The position numbers were made by a program, and so were the translations under genes. The notes beneath the pieces are model-generated. The model saw only the letters and a list, made by a program, of their open reading frames with translations, ran no database searches and had not been told where the DNA came from. Below, in pieces: positions 17,165 to 25,211 of a DNA stretch of 52,355 bases. The stretch is from an uncultured Desulfobulbaceae bacterium (GTDB taxonomy: Bacteria; Desulfobacterota; Desulfobulbia; Desulfobulbales; Desulfocapsaceae), in the NCBI GenBank assembly GCA_937910875.1, contig CALENA010000010.1:1-52355 (forward strand), written 5' to 3'. Within the stretch, counting starts at the first letter, position 1. Each line of letters starts with the position of its first letter.

Positions 17165-17634
17165 GTGGGTTAGAGCCTTCTGTAATATGGTTTTTTGAAA
17201 CTGATCAAGTGTATCAGGTAAGTGTCTGGTAAGGCAAGGAGTTAATTGCTTCTTGGATTTCTTGTTGAACCGGTGGCTGGAGTCAAAAGAGGGGTTTGGG
17301 TCATGGCTGTTTCAAATCTCGTGTTTATCGGCACGGCCTGGGCAGGGGAGACCTGTTCTGCTTTTGGTGCCGCTGGAGATCTCGGAGGCGCGAAGCGATA
17401 CTGTCGAGACCCGCGGTCTGGTGCGGGATGAGCAGCAGCGTTTTCTTTTCGCGAAACCAGGAAAGATTGCCGCTTTATCAGCGTCATGCGGATTTGATTG
17501 TTGACTGTTCCAGGAAATGTATTACCGGTATCTGTCAAGTCATTGTTGCACGTCTGGCAATGGGCTCTTCGTGAAGACATGACAATTTCTGAGGTCCTGG
17601 TGACCTTTTTTGTACAAAAGAGAAGGAGATGGCG
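17165..17634. other. 470-bp intergenic region, no gene recognised
   Basis: Lies between the divergent diguanylate cyclase and the FKBP gene. Several short overlapping frames on both strands show no recognisable family or convincing ribosome site. Just before the FKBP start is a strong ribosome site (AAGGAG, 17623-17628). It presumably holds the two divergent promoters, but I see no clear consensus pair. Confidence 0.4.
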
Positions 17635-18063
17635 ATGGCACAGGCCATGAAAGGAAATAAGGTAAAGGTGATGTATACAGGACGGTTGACGGATGGAACG
17701 GTCTTTGATTCCTCAGAGGGAAAGGCCCCTCTTGATGTGACACTGGGCAGTGGTCACGTGATTGCCGGTTTTGACGAGGCCCTGGTCGGCATGGTCGTGG
17801 GTGAGAAAAAAACGGTTGAGATTCCGGTGGAGAAGGCCTATGGCGCTCATGACCCGAAAATGGTCATGGAGGTTCCCCTGGAGCAGGTCCCGCCGGATTT
17901 GAAACCCGAGATTGGCCAGAAGCTGCAGGTGGGCGGGACCGGTGGTGAGATCATGATGGTGGAGGTCAGGGAGATCACGGACAGCCATATTTATCTTGAT
18001 GCGAATCCACCCCTGGCGGGCCAGGATCTGGTTTTTGATCTGGAGCTGGTCGCAATCAGCTGA
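17635..18063 (+). CDS. SlyD-type FKBP peptidyl-prolyl isomerase
   Basis: A 142-aa cytoplasmic FKBP of the SlyD family, a prolyl isomerase with chaperone activity. FKBP strands are recognisable: VKVMYTGRLTDGTVFDSS at the start, then VIAGFDEALVGMVVGEKKTVEIP, a central insert-in-flap (IF) chaperone domain (about 68-118), and the closing NPPLAGQDLVFDLELV. There is no signal peptide and no His-rich metal-binding tail, so it is a short SlyD/SlpA-like form. ATG at 17635 has AAGGAG six bases upstream; the ATG at 17629 sits too close to that site. A terminator follows directly, so it is probably monocistronic. Confidence 0.93.
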   Translation: MAQAMKGNKVKVMYTGRLTDGTVFDSSEGKAPLDVTLGSGHVIAGFDEALVGMVVGEKKTVEIPVEKAYGAHDPKMVMEVPLEQVPPDLKPEIGQKLQVGGTGGEIMMVEVREITDSHIYLDANPPLAGQDLVFDLELVAIS

Positions 18064-18097
18064 TTGCTGAGTTGTGTATCCTCTGAATCTTCGGGCA

Positions 18098-18137
18098 ATA
18101 CCCCGGGGCGCCAAAACGGTTGCCCTGGGGTATTTTT
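18098..18137 (+). terminator. Rho-independent terminator after the FKBP gene
   Basis: AATACCCCGGGGC pairs with GCCCTGGGGTATT (one mismatch) and is followed by TTTTTG. Confidence 0.8.
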
Positions 18138-18191
18138 GTTTCAGCAGGTTTTTGTGCTATACTGGATCCATGGGGAAGGTGATTTCTGGAC

Positions 18192-18281
18192 GAGCCTCTT
18201 GAAAAACGCTGTGTTTGCCCGCGGAAAAATTTTTAACATGCCTTGATCTTGAATGAAAATCTGCATGTTGCAAGAGATGTC
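18192..18281. repeat. Short diverged copy of the inverted-repeat element (family 1, copy B)
   Basis: Begins GAGCCTCTTG, as in copy A (3972), and its last ~42 bp (CATGCCTTGAT-TTGAA-GAAAATCTGCATGTTGCAAGAG) match copy A with only a few differences. The middle ~50 bp are missing and the right terminus has degraded (GATGTC in place of GGCTC). It directly abuts a family-2 repeat. Confidence 0.65.
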
Positions 18282-18282
18282 A

Positions 18283-18382
18283 ATCAGTATGGCTGGACCA
18301 AATGAGCCAGCCGCAACCAACCATGAAAGTTCATCACTTCGGCATAGCCTGTAATGCTTTCCGATGAACTTTCAGATAAACC
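18283..18382 (+). repeat. ~100-bp dispersed repeat, family 2, copy B
   Basis: This copy shows both hairpins clearly: GGCTGG...CCAGCC (18291-18312), and GAAAGTTCA pairing with TGAACTTTC near the right end. It ends about 20 bp before the UspA start, so its second hairpin lies in the probable promoter/leader of that gene. It is the uninterrupted reference for the split copy at 21965. Confidence 0.8.
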
Positions 18383-18404
18383 AGTATGCAAGATGAGGTG
18401 CGCC

Positions 18405-18845
18405 ATGGCGACAATTTCACGTATTCTCCTGCCTATTGACTTTACCGAGTGCTCCATTGCCACTCTGGGACATGCCCGATTGATGGCCGAGACGTTCAAG
18501 GCGGATCTCTATCTCTTTTACGCCATGCCAGGAGCGGAACAGTATGAGGGCCTGGCCATGGACATTGACTGGTTTGCCACCTATCACCGGCAACTCAAGT
18601 ATGAGGCCGAGCAGGCGCTGGATAACTTTGTGGCCAAGCATATGCAGGGCTTTGAACCGGTGGAGAAGGCGATCGGGGTAGGTGATGTGGTGGACGAGGT
18701 GATTGGCTATGCCAGACGCAAAAAGATCGACCTGATCATTACCGCCAGCCATGGGTGTCATCGGGCAGAGAGCCGAATCTACGGCAGTATTGCTCAATCC
18801 CTGTGTGGCAATGCTGCCTGTCCGGTCATGATCGTCCATTCCTGA
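18405..18845 (+). CDS. Universal stress protein, UspA family
   Basis: A 146-aa single-domain Usp. It starts ISRILLPIDFTECS, the typical first strand with the conserved Asp, and ends in the ATP-binding region ASHGCHRAESRIYGSIAQSL (Gly and GS residues kept), then ACPVMIVHS. The ATP-type G-2x-G-9x-GS pattern is partly altered: the second Gly is replaced within CHRAES, so nucleotide binding is uncertain. GAGGTG four to five bases upstream supports ATG at 18405. Two dispersed repeats lie immediately upstream. It stands alone; its role in stress is inferred from family. Confidence 0.9.
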   Translation: MATISRILLPIDFTECSIATLGHARLMAETFKADLYLFYAMPGAEQYEGLAMDIDWFATYHRQLKYEAEQALDNFVAKHMQGFEPVEKAIGVGDVVDEVIGYARRKKIDLIITASHGCHRAESRIYGSIAQSLCGNAACPVMIVHS

Positions 18846-19087
18846 GCGCCTGTTCTGCCGCTCACCCATCCCGCAAACAGCGATGAGGCTTGCAAAATTG
18901 CTGTTTGTGTCTATAGTTCAACGTTGATCAATTATCGATCGTCGAAGTCTGGAATGACTCACAGACCTTTTCCTTCGAGTCTTCACTAGCCTGGCGCTTG
19001 CCTGGATATGAGGCGACGCCAAACAGTTACAGTTGGCTGGAATAAGCTATTTTTTTATTATACTGAATAATTACAGACAGGAGAGTT

Positions 19088-19975
19088 ATGATTACGTTCT
19101 TGCGAAAATTGACCCCGTTTCTGCTTATTTTTCTGGCCCTGGGGCTTGTTGAAGGTGGCCTGGGAGTGACTGACGCCGATGCCAGGGCCCGTATCGGGGG
19201 GCGCAGTTTCAGCCGTTCAGCTCCGGTGAAGAAACCGGCGGTGACCCAGCAGCAGGGTCAGACGCAGCCACGCTCGGGTTTTGGCCGTGGTCTGGCCGGC
19301 GGCCTTCTGGGTGGCGCCCTGGGCGGTCTGCTCTTTGGCAGTATGTTTGGCATGGGCGGCGGCGGAATGGGACTGGTTCCTCTTCTTCTCCTCGGGGCAG
19401 TTGGGTACTTCTTTTATAAACGATTTGTCCAGAAACCAAGCTCGGGCAGTGCGCCTGGTTACCGACCTCCTCCGGCCTCCTTCGGTGGCTTTGGCGCAGC
19501 ACCGGTTGCTGAGCCGTTGAATGGTCTGGAGGCAGGCCTGGCCGAGATTCGTCAAACCGATTCTGATTTTGACGAGAAGTATTTTGTGGAGGTGGCCTCT
19601 GATGTCTTTTTTAAGATTCAGGCCGGCTGGATGCGACGTGATCTCTCTTCCTGTGCTCAACTGCTCGGAGCCGAACTGGCCGCGCAGTATGCAGAGCAGT
19701 TTGAGGAGATGCGCGGCCGAGGTGAGATCAACAAGCTTGAGAGTATCTCAATTCGCAAGGTCGAGGTGATTGATGCGGGTAAACAGGGAAATGAGGATTT
19801 TGTCACTGTCCTTTTTACTGCCAATCTTCTCGATTACACGATCAATGACAAGACCGATGAACTGATCCGTGGCAGCATGACTGAACCGGTCAAGTTCGCA
19901 GAGGAGTGGACCTGGGCCAGACCTGAGGGGACCGAGAACTGGAAACTTGAGGGAATCAAGGTGGTCAGTGGTTGA
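19088..19975 (+). CDS. Tim44-like domain protein with Gly-rich membrane segment
   Basis: A 295-aa protein with an N-terminal hydrophobic signal (about 8-26), then an Ala/Arg/Ser stretch, a Gly-rich hydrophobic region (about 64-115, GGLLGGALGGLLFG and LVPLLLLGAVGYFFY), a Pro-rich linker, and a C-terminal Tim44-like domain (about 150-293) recognisable by FFKIQAGWMRRDLS and the closing EEWTWAR...NWKLEGI. Bacterial Tim44-domain proteins of this build occur widely and their function is mostly unknown. A GAGAG ribosome site precedes ATG 19088. A terminator follows, shared with the convergent rluA. Confidence 0.85.
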   Translation: MITFLRKLTPFLLIFLALGLVEGGLGVTDADARARIGGRSFSRSAPVKKPAVTQQQGQTQPRSGFGRGLAGGLLGGALGGLLFGSMFGMGGGGMGLVPLLLLGAVGYFFYKRFVQKPSSGSAPGYRPPPASFGGFGAAPVAEPLNGLEAGLAEIRQTDSDFDEKYFVEVASDVFFKIQAGWMRRDLSSCAQLLGAELAAQYAEQFEEMRGRGEINKLESISIRKVEVIDAGKQGNEDFVTVLFTANLLDYTINDKTDELIRGSMTEPVKFAEEWTWARPEGTENWKLEGIKVVSG

Positions 19976-20014
19976 TTGCGGTTCCTGATATGGGGATTCT
20001 ATGGAGCGTGAATG

Positions 20015-20054
20015 GGCCCGGTTGACGATTATCTTCGTCGGCCGGGCCTTTTTT
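20015..20054. terminator. Terminator between convergent Tim44-like and rluA genes
   Basis: GGCCCGG (20015-20021) pairs with CCGGGCC (20042-20048), with an inner GACGA/TCGTC stem, followed by six Ts on the + strand. It mainly serves the + strand gene. Confidence 0.8.
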
Positions 20055-20085
20055 GCCGCTGACGTAGCTGTTGCAGCCATGCCGA

Positions 20086-20736
20086 TTAGAAAAGGGGTGT
20101 CGAGGTGAAGATGAGCGGGCGGCCATTTTCTGGATGGGCAAAGGCGAGGCGACTGGCGTGCAGGAGAAGTTGGCCTGGGCCGGTCCCCCGGCCATACAGA
20201 CGGTCGCCGACAATGGCCAGGCCCAGGCCGAGCGGGTGGGCGGCGTGAAGGCGTAGCTGATGGGTACGGCCGGTGAGTGGCTGGAAGCAGATTCGGGTGT
20301 GCGTTTTGTCAGTTTTTATCCTTTGCCAGCGGGTGATTCCCAGCTTGCCCTGGATGTCATCATGGACCTGATGCGGTCTGTTGTACGGATCAAGGCGAAA
20401 ACGGAGGCGGATTTCGCCTGTGTCACCGACTTCAGCCGGGAGTTGTCCGTCGAGCAGGGCCAGATATTCCTTATCCACGAGTCGTTGTTCGAACTGGCGG
20501 TTCAACTCACGGTGTGCCGTCCTGGTCCGGGCCACGACCATGAGGCCGCTGGTGTCCATGTCCAGACGGTGAACCGCCGGTTGTTCCGGCATATCGGGAA
20601 AGGCCTGTTGGAGGCGGGTGACCACACAATCCTGCATTTCAGGGCCCCGGCCCGGGACAGAGAGCAGGCCGCTGGGTTTATCCACAAGGATGAAGGTGGC
20701 CTCGGTGTGAATGATGTTGAGTGCAAGGGGGGTCAT
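20086..20736 (-). CDS. rluA: RluA-family pseudouridine synthase
   Basis: A 216-aa synthase that isomerises uridine to pseudouridine in rRNA/tRNA. The catalytic motif HRLDMDTSGLMVVA holds the active-site Asp. VDKPSGLLSVPG near the start and PLTGRTHQLRLH plus LLLHA near the end are typical of RluA itself, whose E. coli form has almost the same length. There is no S4 domain. ATG at 20736 overlaps the stop of the upstream gene (ATGA, 20733-20736). That neighbour encodes the domain that is fused N-terminal to RluA in other bacteria, which strengthens the assignment. Target uridines are assumed by analogy (RluA: 23S and tRNA), not shown. Confidence 0.92.
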   Translation of the reverse strand: MTPLALNIIHTEATFILVDKPSGLLSVPGRGPEMQDCVVTRLQQAFPDMPEQPAVHRLDMDTSGLMVVARTRTAHRELNRQFEQRLVDKEYLALLDGQLPAEVGDTGEIRLRFRLDPYNRPHQVHDDIQGKLGITRWQRIKTDKTHTRICFQPLTGRTHQLRLHAAHPLGLGLAIVGDRLYGRGTGPGQLLLHASRLAFAHPENGRPLIFTSTPLF

Positions 20737-21506
20737 GGCGTGGGGTTGTCCTCAAGTCCGCAGAGAAGAAAACCCAGAATCGGTGCGCATTTATTGTGGC
20801 AGGAGGGGTAGAAGCGCCCTTGCGCACGGCTGGCTGAAGGGTTTTTCAGGCCCCAGTAAAATTCGGCAATGGAGTTGGGACGCAGATCCAGGCGGGCGGC
20901 CTGGTTGAGGAGTTTTGGGGCACAGCAGTCGCCGCTGCCGGTGGGAATGCCGTTTGTGCCGCTCCAGGCCTCATGCAGGGAGGCTGATTGGCCGCGGAAG
21001 TTGTGCAGCCGGTAGAGCCGGTGCAGGTCCTGCATCAGGGAGCGCGAGAGTGTTTTTCGTTGCTTGAACAGTGCCGTGTATTCCGGGCTGCCTGGCTGAC
21101 TGCACTCCAGTTGTCGGGTGAAGGCCTTGACGCGCGGTTCGCCGGTCTGGTTGAGGCGATTGAATATCGGCAGGTCAAAGAGCGGCGGGGCCCAGCCGGG
21201 TACCTGCCAGAGCCCGTTGTACTGTCCGGAATAGGCACGCAAAGAGACCTCGCGTCCCTCCCGGTCATGACAGATCAGGACCCCGAACATCTTGCCCCTG
21301 GCCGGGCCGAACAGAAAATCAGTGCCCAGTCGCGGGTCGTCTTGCTCCCCGGTCAGGTCCAGGTCAATCGTTTTTTGGTGGTCCAGGACTGCCATGAGTT
21401 TGCTGGCCTCATTCATGGCTCTGGTGCTGGAGGGCAGGTGATGCATGCGGCCGCAGCGAGTGCAGAATCCGGCGCATCCTGTCTCAGGAGAGGGTGCTGT
21501 CTTCAC
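20733..21506 (-). CDS. Stand-alone RluA N-terminal partner domain
   Basis: The protein (about 258 aa) matches the N-terminal region of long (~550 aa) RluA-type synthases of other bacteria: a CTRCGRMHHLP start, FGPARGKMFGV, SGQYNGLWQVPGWAPP, then GSGDCCAPKLLN, AEFYWG and FYPSCHNKCAPIL. The cysteines of CTRC, DCC and CHNKC could bind a metal. Here it is a separate gene coupled by ATGA overlap to rluA, so fusion and operon both tie it to RluA. The start is uncertain: GTG at 21506 keeps the conserved CxxC, with no clear ribosome site; a frame as far as 21593 is open but overlaps the upstream MazG-like gene more. Biochemical function is unknown to me; RNA recognition is plausible. Confidence 0.75.
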   Translation of the reverse strand: MKTAPSPETGCAGFCTRCGRMHHLPSSTRAMNEASKLMAVLDHQKTIDLDLTGEQDDPRLGTDFLFGPARGKMFGVLICHDREGREVSLRAYSGQYNGLWQVPGWAPPLFDLPIFNRLNQTGEPRVKAFTRQLECSQPGSPEYTALFKQRKTLSRSLMQDLHRLYRLHNFRGQSASLHEAWSGTNGIPTGSGDCCAPKLLNQAARLDLRPNSIAEFYWGLKNPSASRAQGRFYPSCHNKCAPILGFLLCGLEDNPTP

Positions 21507-21843
21507 AATGGCTGGATTCTTGAGTGGGCACTGGATATTTGAGCCGGTTCTTGACCATCTTCTTCTCGGCGGCCTGGATTGGGTCAAGGCCAAGCTGCAT
21601 GGCCAGAGTGGTGAGGTAAATCATCACGTCGCCGATCTCCTCTTCAATATGCAGGAGCTTTTGGCTGTCCGGCCTTCGGCTCTCATCCTGCGTTAGCCAT
21701 TGAAAGATCTCGGCCAGTTCAGCGACCTCAACACTCAGGGCCATGGCCAGGTTTTTGGGGGAGTGAAACGGCTGCCAGTCTCGTTCGCGGACAAATTTTT
21801 CGATCTCATCTTGCAGTTTTTTCAGGTCGTTGGGATTTGTCAT
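21484..21843 (-). CDS. MazG-like nucleotide pyrophosphohydrolase
   Basis: A 119-aa all-alpha NTP pyrophosphatase of the dCTPase/MazG-like (RS21-C6) type, which hydrolyses (d)NTPs to NMP and pyrophosphate as housecleaning. RDWQPFHSPKNLAMALSVEVAELAEIFQW and EEEIGDVMIYL supply the Mg-binding acidic residues (the E-x-x-E and E-x-x-D pattern). It is first in the reverse-strand trio with the RluA partner and RluA, with a short overlap into the next gene. ATG at 21843 is followed by a charged N-terminus as usual for the family. Confidence 0.9.
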   Translation of the reverse strand: MTNPNDLKKLQDEIEKFVRERDWQPFHSPKNLAMALSVEVAELAEIFQWLTQDESRRPDSQKLLHIEEEIGDVMIYLTTLAMQLGLDPIQAAEKKMVKNRLKYPVPTQESSHCEDSTLS

Positions 21844-21964
21844 GGTATTTGTTATTGCCTTCTGGTAGTGTTTCTACTTTATGTCGGCTATTCCCTGAGG
21901 TTCCTTGGGGGTACGGGCATGATCTGCTGCAGTTCAGATGCGGCAGCGTCATCAACAATTATAT

Positions 21965-22247
21965 TTAACCAGCATGGCTGGGCCAAAATGGCCGGCCACA
22001 ACTAAGGGCCTGTAAATAAATAACCTTGCCAATCTTACATCTTATCTTCGGGTCATCTTTAAATGCGGCTCAATCACAAAATCCTCAACGTAGCCCTGCT
22101 ACGTCTGCGGTTTTACTCAATCGCCGCATCCAAACCTGGCCCAAATCTAAGCGTAATATCAGCCAAGTTATTTTTTTACAGGCCCTAACCATGAAAGTTC
22201 ACTCCTTCGGTAGGGCCAGTCATGGTCTCCAATGAACTTTCGGATAA
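21965..22247 (+). repeat. Family-2 repeat, copy C, split by an inserted element
   Basis: The left half (TTAACCAGCATGGCTGGGCC to CCACAAC) and right half (CCATGAAAGTTCAC to CTTTCGGATAA) together match the other family-2 copies. The halves are separated by the 180-bp element at 22006-22185. Joining them at the TAA duplication restores ACAACTAACCATGAAAG, compared with GCAACCAACCATGAAAG in copy B. The right end lies 20 bp before the Prc start. Confidence 0.85.
22006..22185. mobile_element. 180-bp palindromic non-autonomous element (MITE-like)
   Basis: Ends GGGCCTGTAAAtAAATAAC and its inverted counterpart (…GTTATTTTTTTACAGGCCC). A 3-bp TAA is duplicated on both sides (22003-22005 and 22186-22188). 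Much of the interior is an imperfect palindrome (ATGCGGC/GCCGCAT, with a central CGTAG-ccct-CTACG hairpin). It has no coding capacity. Insertion into the family-2 repeat shows it arrived later. Confidence 0.85.
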
Positions 22248-22266
22248 AACGGGAGATCCCGGTTTC

Positions 22267-24381
22267 ATGAAACGTCACCCCCTATTGTATCAATTCTCAT
22301 GTATTCTGCTTCTCTTTTTTCTGTTTCTGGGTGGGCCTGTCAGGGCCGAGGACCAGGACGATATTCAACTGGCAGGACATAACAAGTGGCTGGCCTATAT
22401 CTTGGGGAAGCAGCTGCCGGTCATGCATTACAGCCACAAGCCGGTGGACAATGATCTGGCCGTTGCCGTCTTTGATCTGTATCTCAAGCAACTGGATTTC
22501 CAGAAGCGTTTTCTCCTGCAGAGCGATGTCGAGATCCTCAAGGCCTATACCTTGACCATCGACGATCGGCTCAAGGATGGCAAGGCGGACCTGCCTGGGG
22601 TCGGCCATCGCCTCCTGAATCGTCGGATTGTTGAAATCAAAGAGATGGTGGACAAGATTGCAGTGGCCGATTTTGACACTGAGGTGAAAGAGTATTATGA
22701 GACTGACCCCGACAAGCTTGATTTCGCCCGTAATCTTAAAGAACTGCAGGAACGCTGGCGTCTGATTGTCAAGGGCCAGGTTTTTTCCCGTTATCTGGAT
22801 TTGCAGGAAGAGCAGGAAAAGGCAGAGGTGAAGAAGGGCGCGTCTGAGTTATGGCAGATGGCCAAGGATAAGGTGGCCAAGCGGAATCGTGAAATTTTCC
22901 ACCGTCTTGAGCAGGAGACCCGCCAGGACCATTACGACCGTTTTTTCAACGCAGTAACCCGGGCCTTTGACCCCCATACCGGCTACCTGCCTCCGGCCGG
23001 CAAGGAAGATTTTGATATCCATATGCGGGGCAGTCTTGATGGTATCGGCGCCCTGCTTCGTGAGGAGGATGGCTATATCAAGGTGGTCCGGATTATTCCC
23101 GGCAGTGCCTCTGCCCGTCAGGGGCGTCTGGAGGCTGAAGATATTATTCTTGAAGTTGCCCAGGGCATTGAGGAACCGGTCGATGTCACAGATATGCGTC
23201 TTCGTGATGCGGTCCGGCTGATCCGTGGTCCCAAGGGCAGTGAGGTTCGACTGGGTGTGAAAAAATCTGACGGCACCCTTGATCTGATCCCGATCATCCG
23301 TGATGTGGTCCAGATCGAGGAAACCTTTGTCAAGTCGACCATCTTGAATGGTCCAGATGGCAGTCGGATCGGTTACCTGCTGATCCCCAGTTTTTATCGT
23401 GATTTTGAAAATTCAGGGAACGGTCAGCCCAGCCGCAATTCCACCGATGATACCCGGGCGGCCCTGCTCGAGCTCAAGGCGGCCGGAGTGGACGGTTTGA
23501 TCCTGGATATGCGTAACAACGGAGGGGGTTCCCTGATCGATGCCGTGGACATCGCCGGTCTCTTTATCCGGGAGGGGCCCATCGTCCAGATCAAGACCAG
23601 CGGGTCGGATCGTAAAATCCTGCGTGACGAAGACCCGCAACGGCTCTATGATGGACCAATGGTGGCCCTGGTGAATCAGTTTTCGGCCTCGGCCTCAGAG
23701 ATCGTGGCCGCGGCCCTTCAGGATTATCATCGGGCAGTGATTATTGGTGGGCATCATACTCATGGCAAGGGGACGGTGCAGACTGTGGTTGATCTCAACG
23801 ACCTTCTGCCCTTTCTCAAATTTGGTCAGGGTGGCCGAGATTTCGGGGCCCTGAAGGTGACCATTCAGAAATTCTACCGGGTCAACGGCGGGTCAACCCA
23901 GTACCGGGGGGTGGAGCCGGATATTGTCCTGCCCAGTCTCTTTCAATATCTGGAGTCTGGCGAACAGTATCTTGATTATTCTTTGCCCTGGGACCAGTTG
24001 GAGGCCGTGGAGTATAAACTGTTCGACGGCAAGTCCTTTGATGTGGCCACCCTGGCTGTGGCCAGCAAGGACAGGACTGCCGTGGATCCTGGTCTGCAGG
24101 TGATTGCCGATGAGGCGACCAAGGCCCAGATCAGGAGCAAGGAGACCCGTATTTCCCTGCGTCTGGCCGATATGATTCAAGAGCGAGCCGATGCGCGACA
24201 GGCACGGACAAAACTGGGCGCCCATTATCGTCAGTATCGGGTCGAGCAGGGAAATGATCTGGATCTGGTCAAGTCCGAAGATGAGGCGAAGGTCCCTGAC
24301 GAGGATAAGTGGCTGGAGGACGTCCGGGAAGATCCCTATGTGGGCGAGGCCATGCGGGTGGTTGCTGATCTGCGTCGTTGA
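22267..24381 (+). CDS. prc: Carboxy-terminal processing (tail-specific) protease Prc
   Basis: A 704-aa periplasmic S41 serine protease. It has a signal peptide (MKRHPLLYQFSCILLLFFLFLG…), an N-terminal helical region (about 30-235), a PDZ domain (about 240-340), the S41 core (about 345-560) and a C-terminal DUF3340-like helical domain. The catalytic Ser is in QFSASASEI near 475 and the Lys in HGKGTVQ near 500. Prc degrades misfolded or tagged periplasmic proteins and processes lipoproteins and penicillin-binding proteins. ATG at 22267 gives the signal peptide; longer frames enter the repeat element upstream. The gene stands alone between the split repeat and the dsr locus. The length matches E. 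coli Prc. Confidence 0.94.
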   Translation: MKRHPLLYQFSCILLLFFLFLGGPVRAEDQDDIQLAGHNKWLAYILGKQLPVMHYSHKPVDNDLAVAVFDLYLKQLDFQKRFLLQSDVEILKAYTLTIDDRLKDGKADLPGVGHRLLNRRIVEIKEMVDKIAVADFDTEVKEYYETDPDKLDFARNLKELQERWRLIVKGQVFSRYLDLQEEQEKAEVKKGASELWQMAKDKVAKRNREIFHRLEQETRQDHYDRFFNAVTRAFDPHTGYLPPAGKEDFDIHMRGSLDGIGALLREEDGYIKVVRIIPGSASARQGRLEAEDIILEVAQGIEEPVDVTDMRLRDAVRLIRGPKGSEVRLGVKKSDGTLDLIPIIRDVVQIEETFVKSTILNGPDGSRIGYLLIPSFYRDFENSGNGQPSRNSTDDTRAALLELKAAGVDGLILDMRNNGGGSLIDAVDIAGLFIREGPIVQIKTSGSDRKILRDEDPQRLYDGPMVALVNQFSASASEIVAAALQDYHRAVIIGGHHTHGKGTVQTVVDLNDLLPFLKFGQGGRDFGALKVTIQKFYRVNGGSTQYRGVEPDIVLPSLFQYLESGEQYLDYSLPWDQLEAVEYKLFDGKSFDVATLAVASKDRTAVDPGLQVIADEATKAQIRSKETRISLRLADMIQERADARQARTKLGAHYRQYRVEQGNDLDLVKSEDEAKVPDEDKWLEDVREDPYVGEAMRVVADLRR

Positions 24382-24597
24382 CGCAGGGGCTGAAGTCGTT
24401 CTGCCAGTGAATTGCTGATTGAATCTCATTCCCGGCAATTTGCTGTGAGTAAAGGAGACTTGGCGCTTTTGATCCCCTGTGGCCTGCTGCGGGGAGTTTG
24501 TTTTTCCGGGAAAATTTTCTTGATTAACCCCCCAAAAAATGATAAACCACGGTACTTATGAATGGGCATTCATTTAACAGAGGGAAAGGTGCAGGTT

Positions 24598-25140
24598 ATG
24601 GAATTGGATGAGGCCTTCAGGTGGTACCGGGAAAAGATCATAGATAAATGGGTTGGTTATGCCCTTGAAACCTATGAGTCGTCCAGTTTTTTCAAAAATG
24701 AGAAGGATAAGTTCGCCAATCCGGTGGGAGGCAACACCCGCGAGGCCTTCAGTCGTCTGTACACCAAGCTGACCTTGGGGGCGGACCCCGGTGAGTTTGT
24801 CGCCCCCCTGGAACAGGTCATGCGGATTCGCGCCATTCAGGCGTTTCGGCCGTCTCAGGCCGTGGGTCCGATTCACGCGATTAAACACATCACCCGTGAG
24901 ATTCTGGAGAAAAACAAGGAGACCCGCCATCTGGTCGTCCAACTCTATGATTTTGAATTTGCAGTTGATCTGGCGGTGCTTGCCGCCTTTGATCTGTACA
25001 TGCAGTGTCGTGAACAGTTGTATCAGGTCCGGATCAAGGAGATCAAGACCGGAAGTTTCATTCTTACAGACAGCAGATGTCCTTCAAACCTGCTGAAAAC
25101 AGATGCATTGGAGCCGATCACGGTTCTGCAAGACATTTAA
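24598..25140 (+). CDS. RsbRD N-terminal-domain protein preceding dsrM
   Basis: A 180-aa all-helical protein with the RsbRD_N-type fold: LDEAFRWYREKIIDKWVGYALETY at the start, FANPVGGNTREAFSRLYTKL, and a final helix pair with TRHLVVQLYDFEFAVDLAVLAAFDLYMQCRE. Genes of this kind are known immediately upstream of dsrM in sulfate reducers, and this one is 71 bp before dsrM on the same strand. An AGGTG ribosome site seven bases upstream favours ATG 24598 over the in-frame ATG 24562. RsbRD domains sense signals in stressosomes; a regulatory or assembly role for DsrMKJOP is plausible but untested. Upstream, TTGATT and TAAACC with 17 bp between form a weak promoter candidate near 24519-24547. Confidence 0.75.
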   Translation: MELDEAFRWYREKIIDKWVGYALETYESSSFFKNEKDKFANPVGGNTREAFSRLYTKLTLGADPGEFVAPLEQVMRIRAIQAFRPSQAVGPIHAIKHITREILEKNKETRHLVVQLYDFEFAVDLAVLAAFDLYMQCREQLYQVRIKEIKTGSFILTDSRCPSNLLKTDALEPITVLQDI

Positions 25141-25211
25141 CCGGCAGTCGTATCGGGTGTGTGCACCTGCTGCGACGGCCCCAATCCGTTCATCTTGAAG
25201 CGAGGTAAGAA

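Noticed and set aside
16154-17173. 339-aa forward frame antisense to the diguanylate cyclase
   Set aside because: The reverse strand encodes a complete PAS-GGDEF protein with intact motifs.
24470-24500. Terminator after prc (CCCC…GGGG with later Ts)
   Set aside because: The stem is too short and the T-run too distant to support it.
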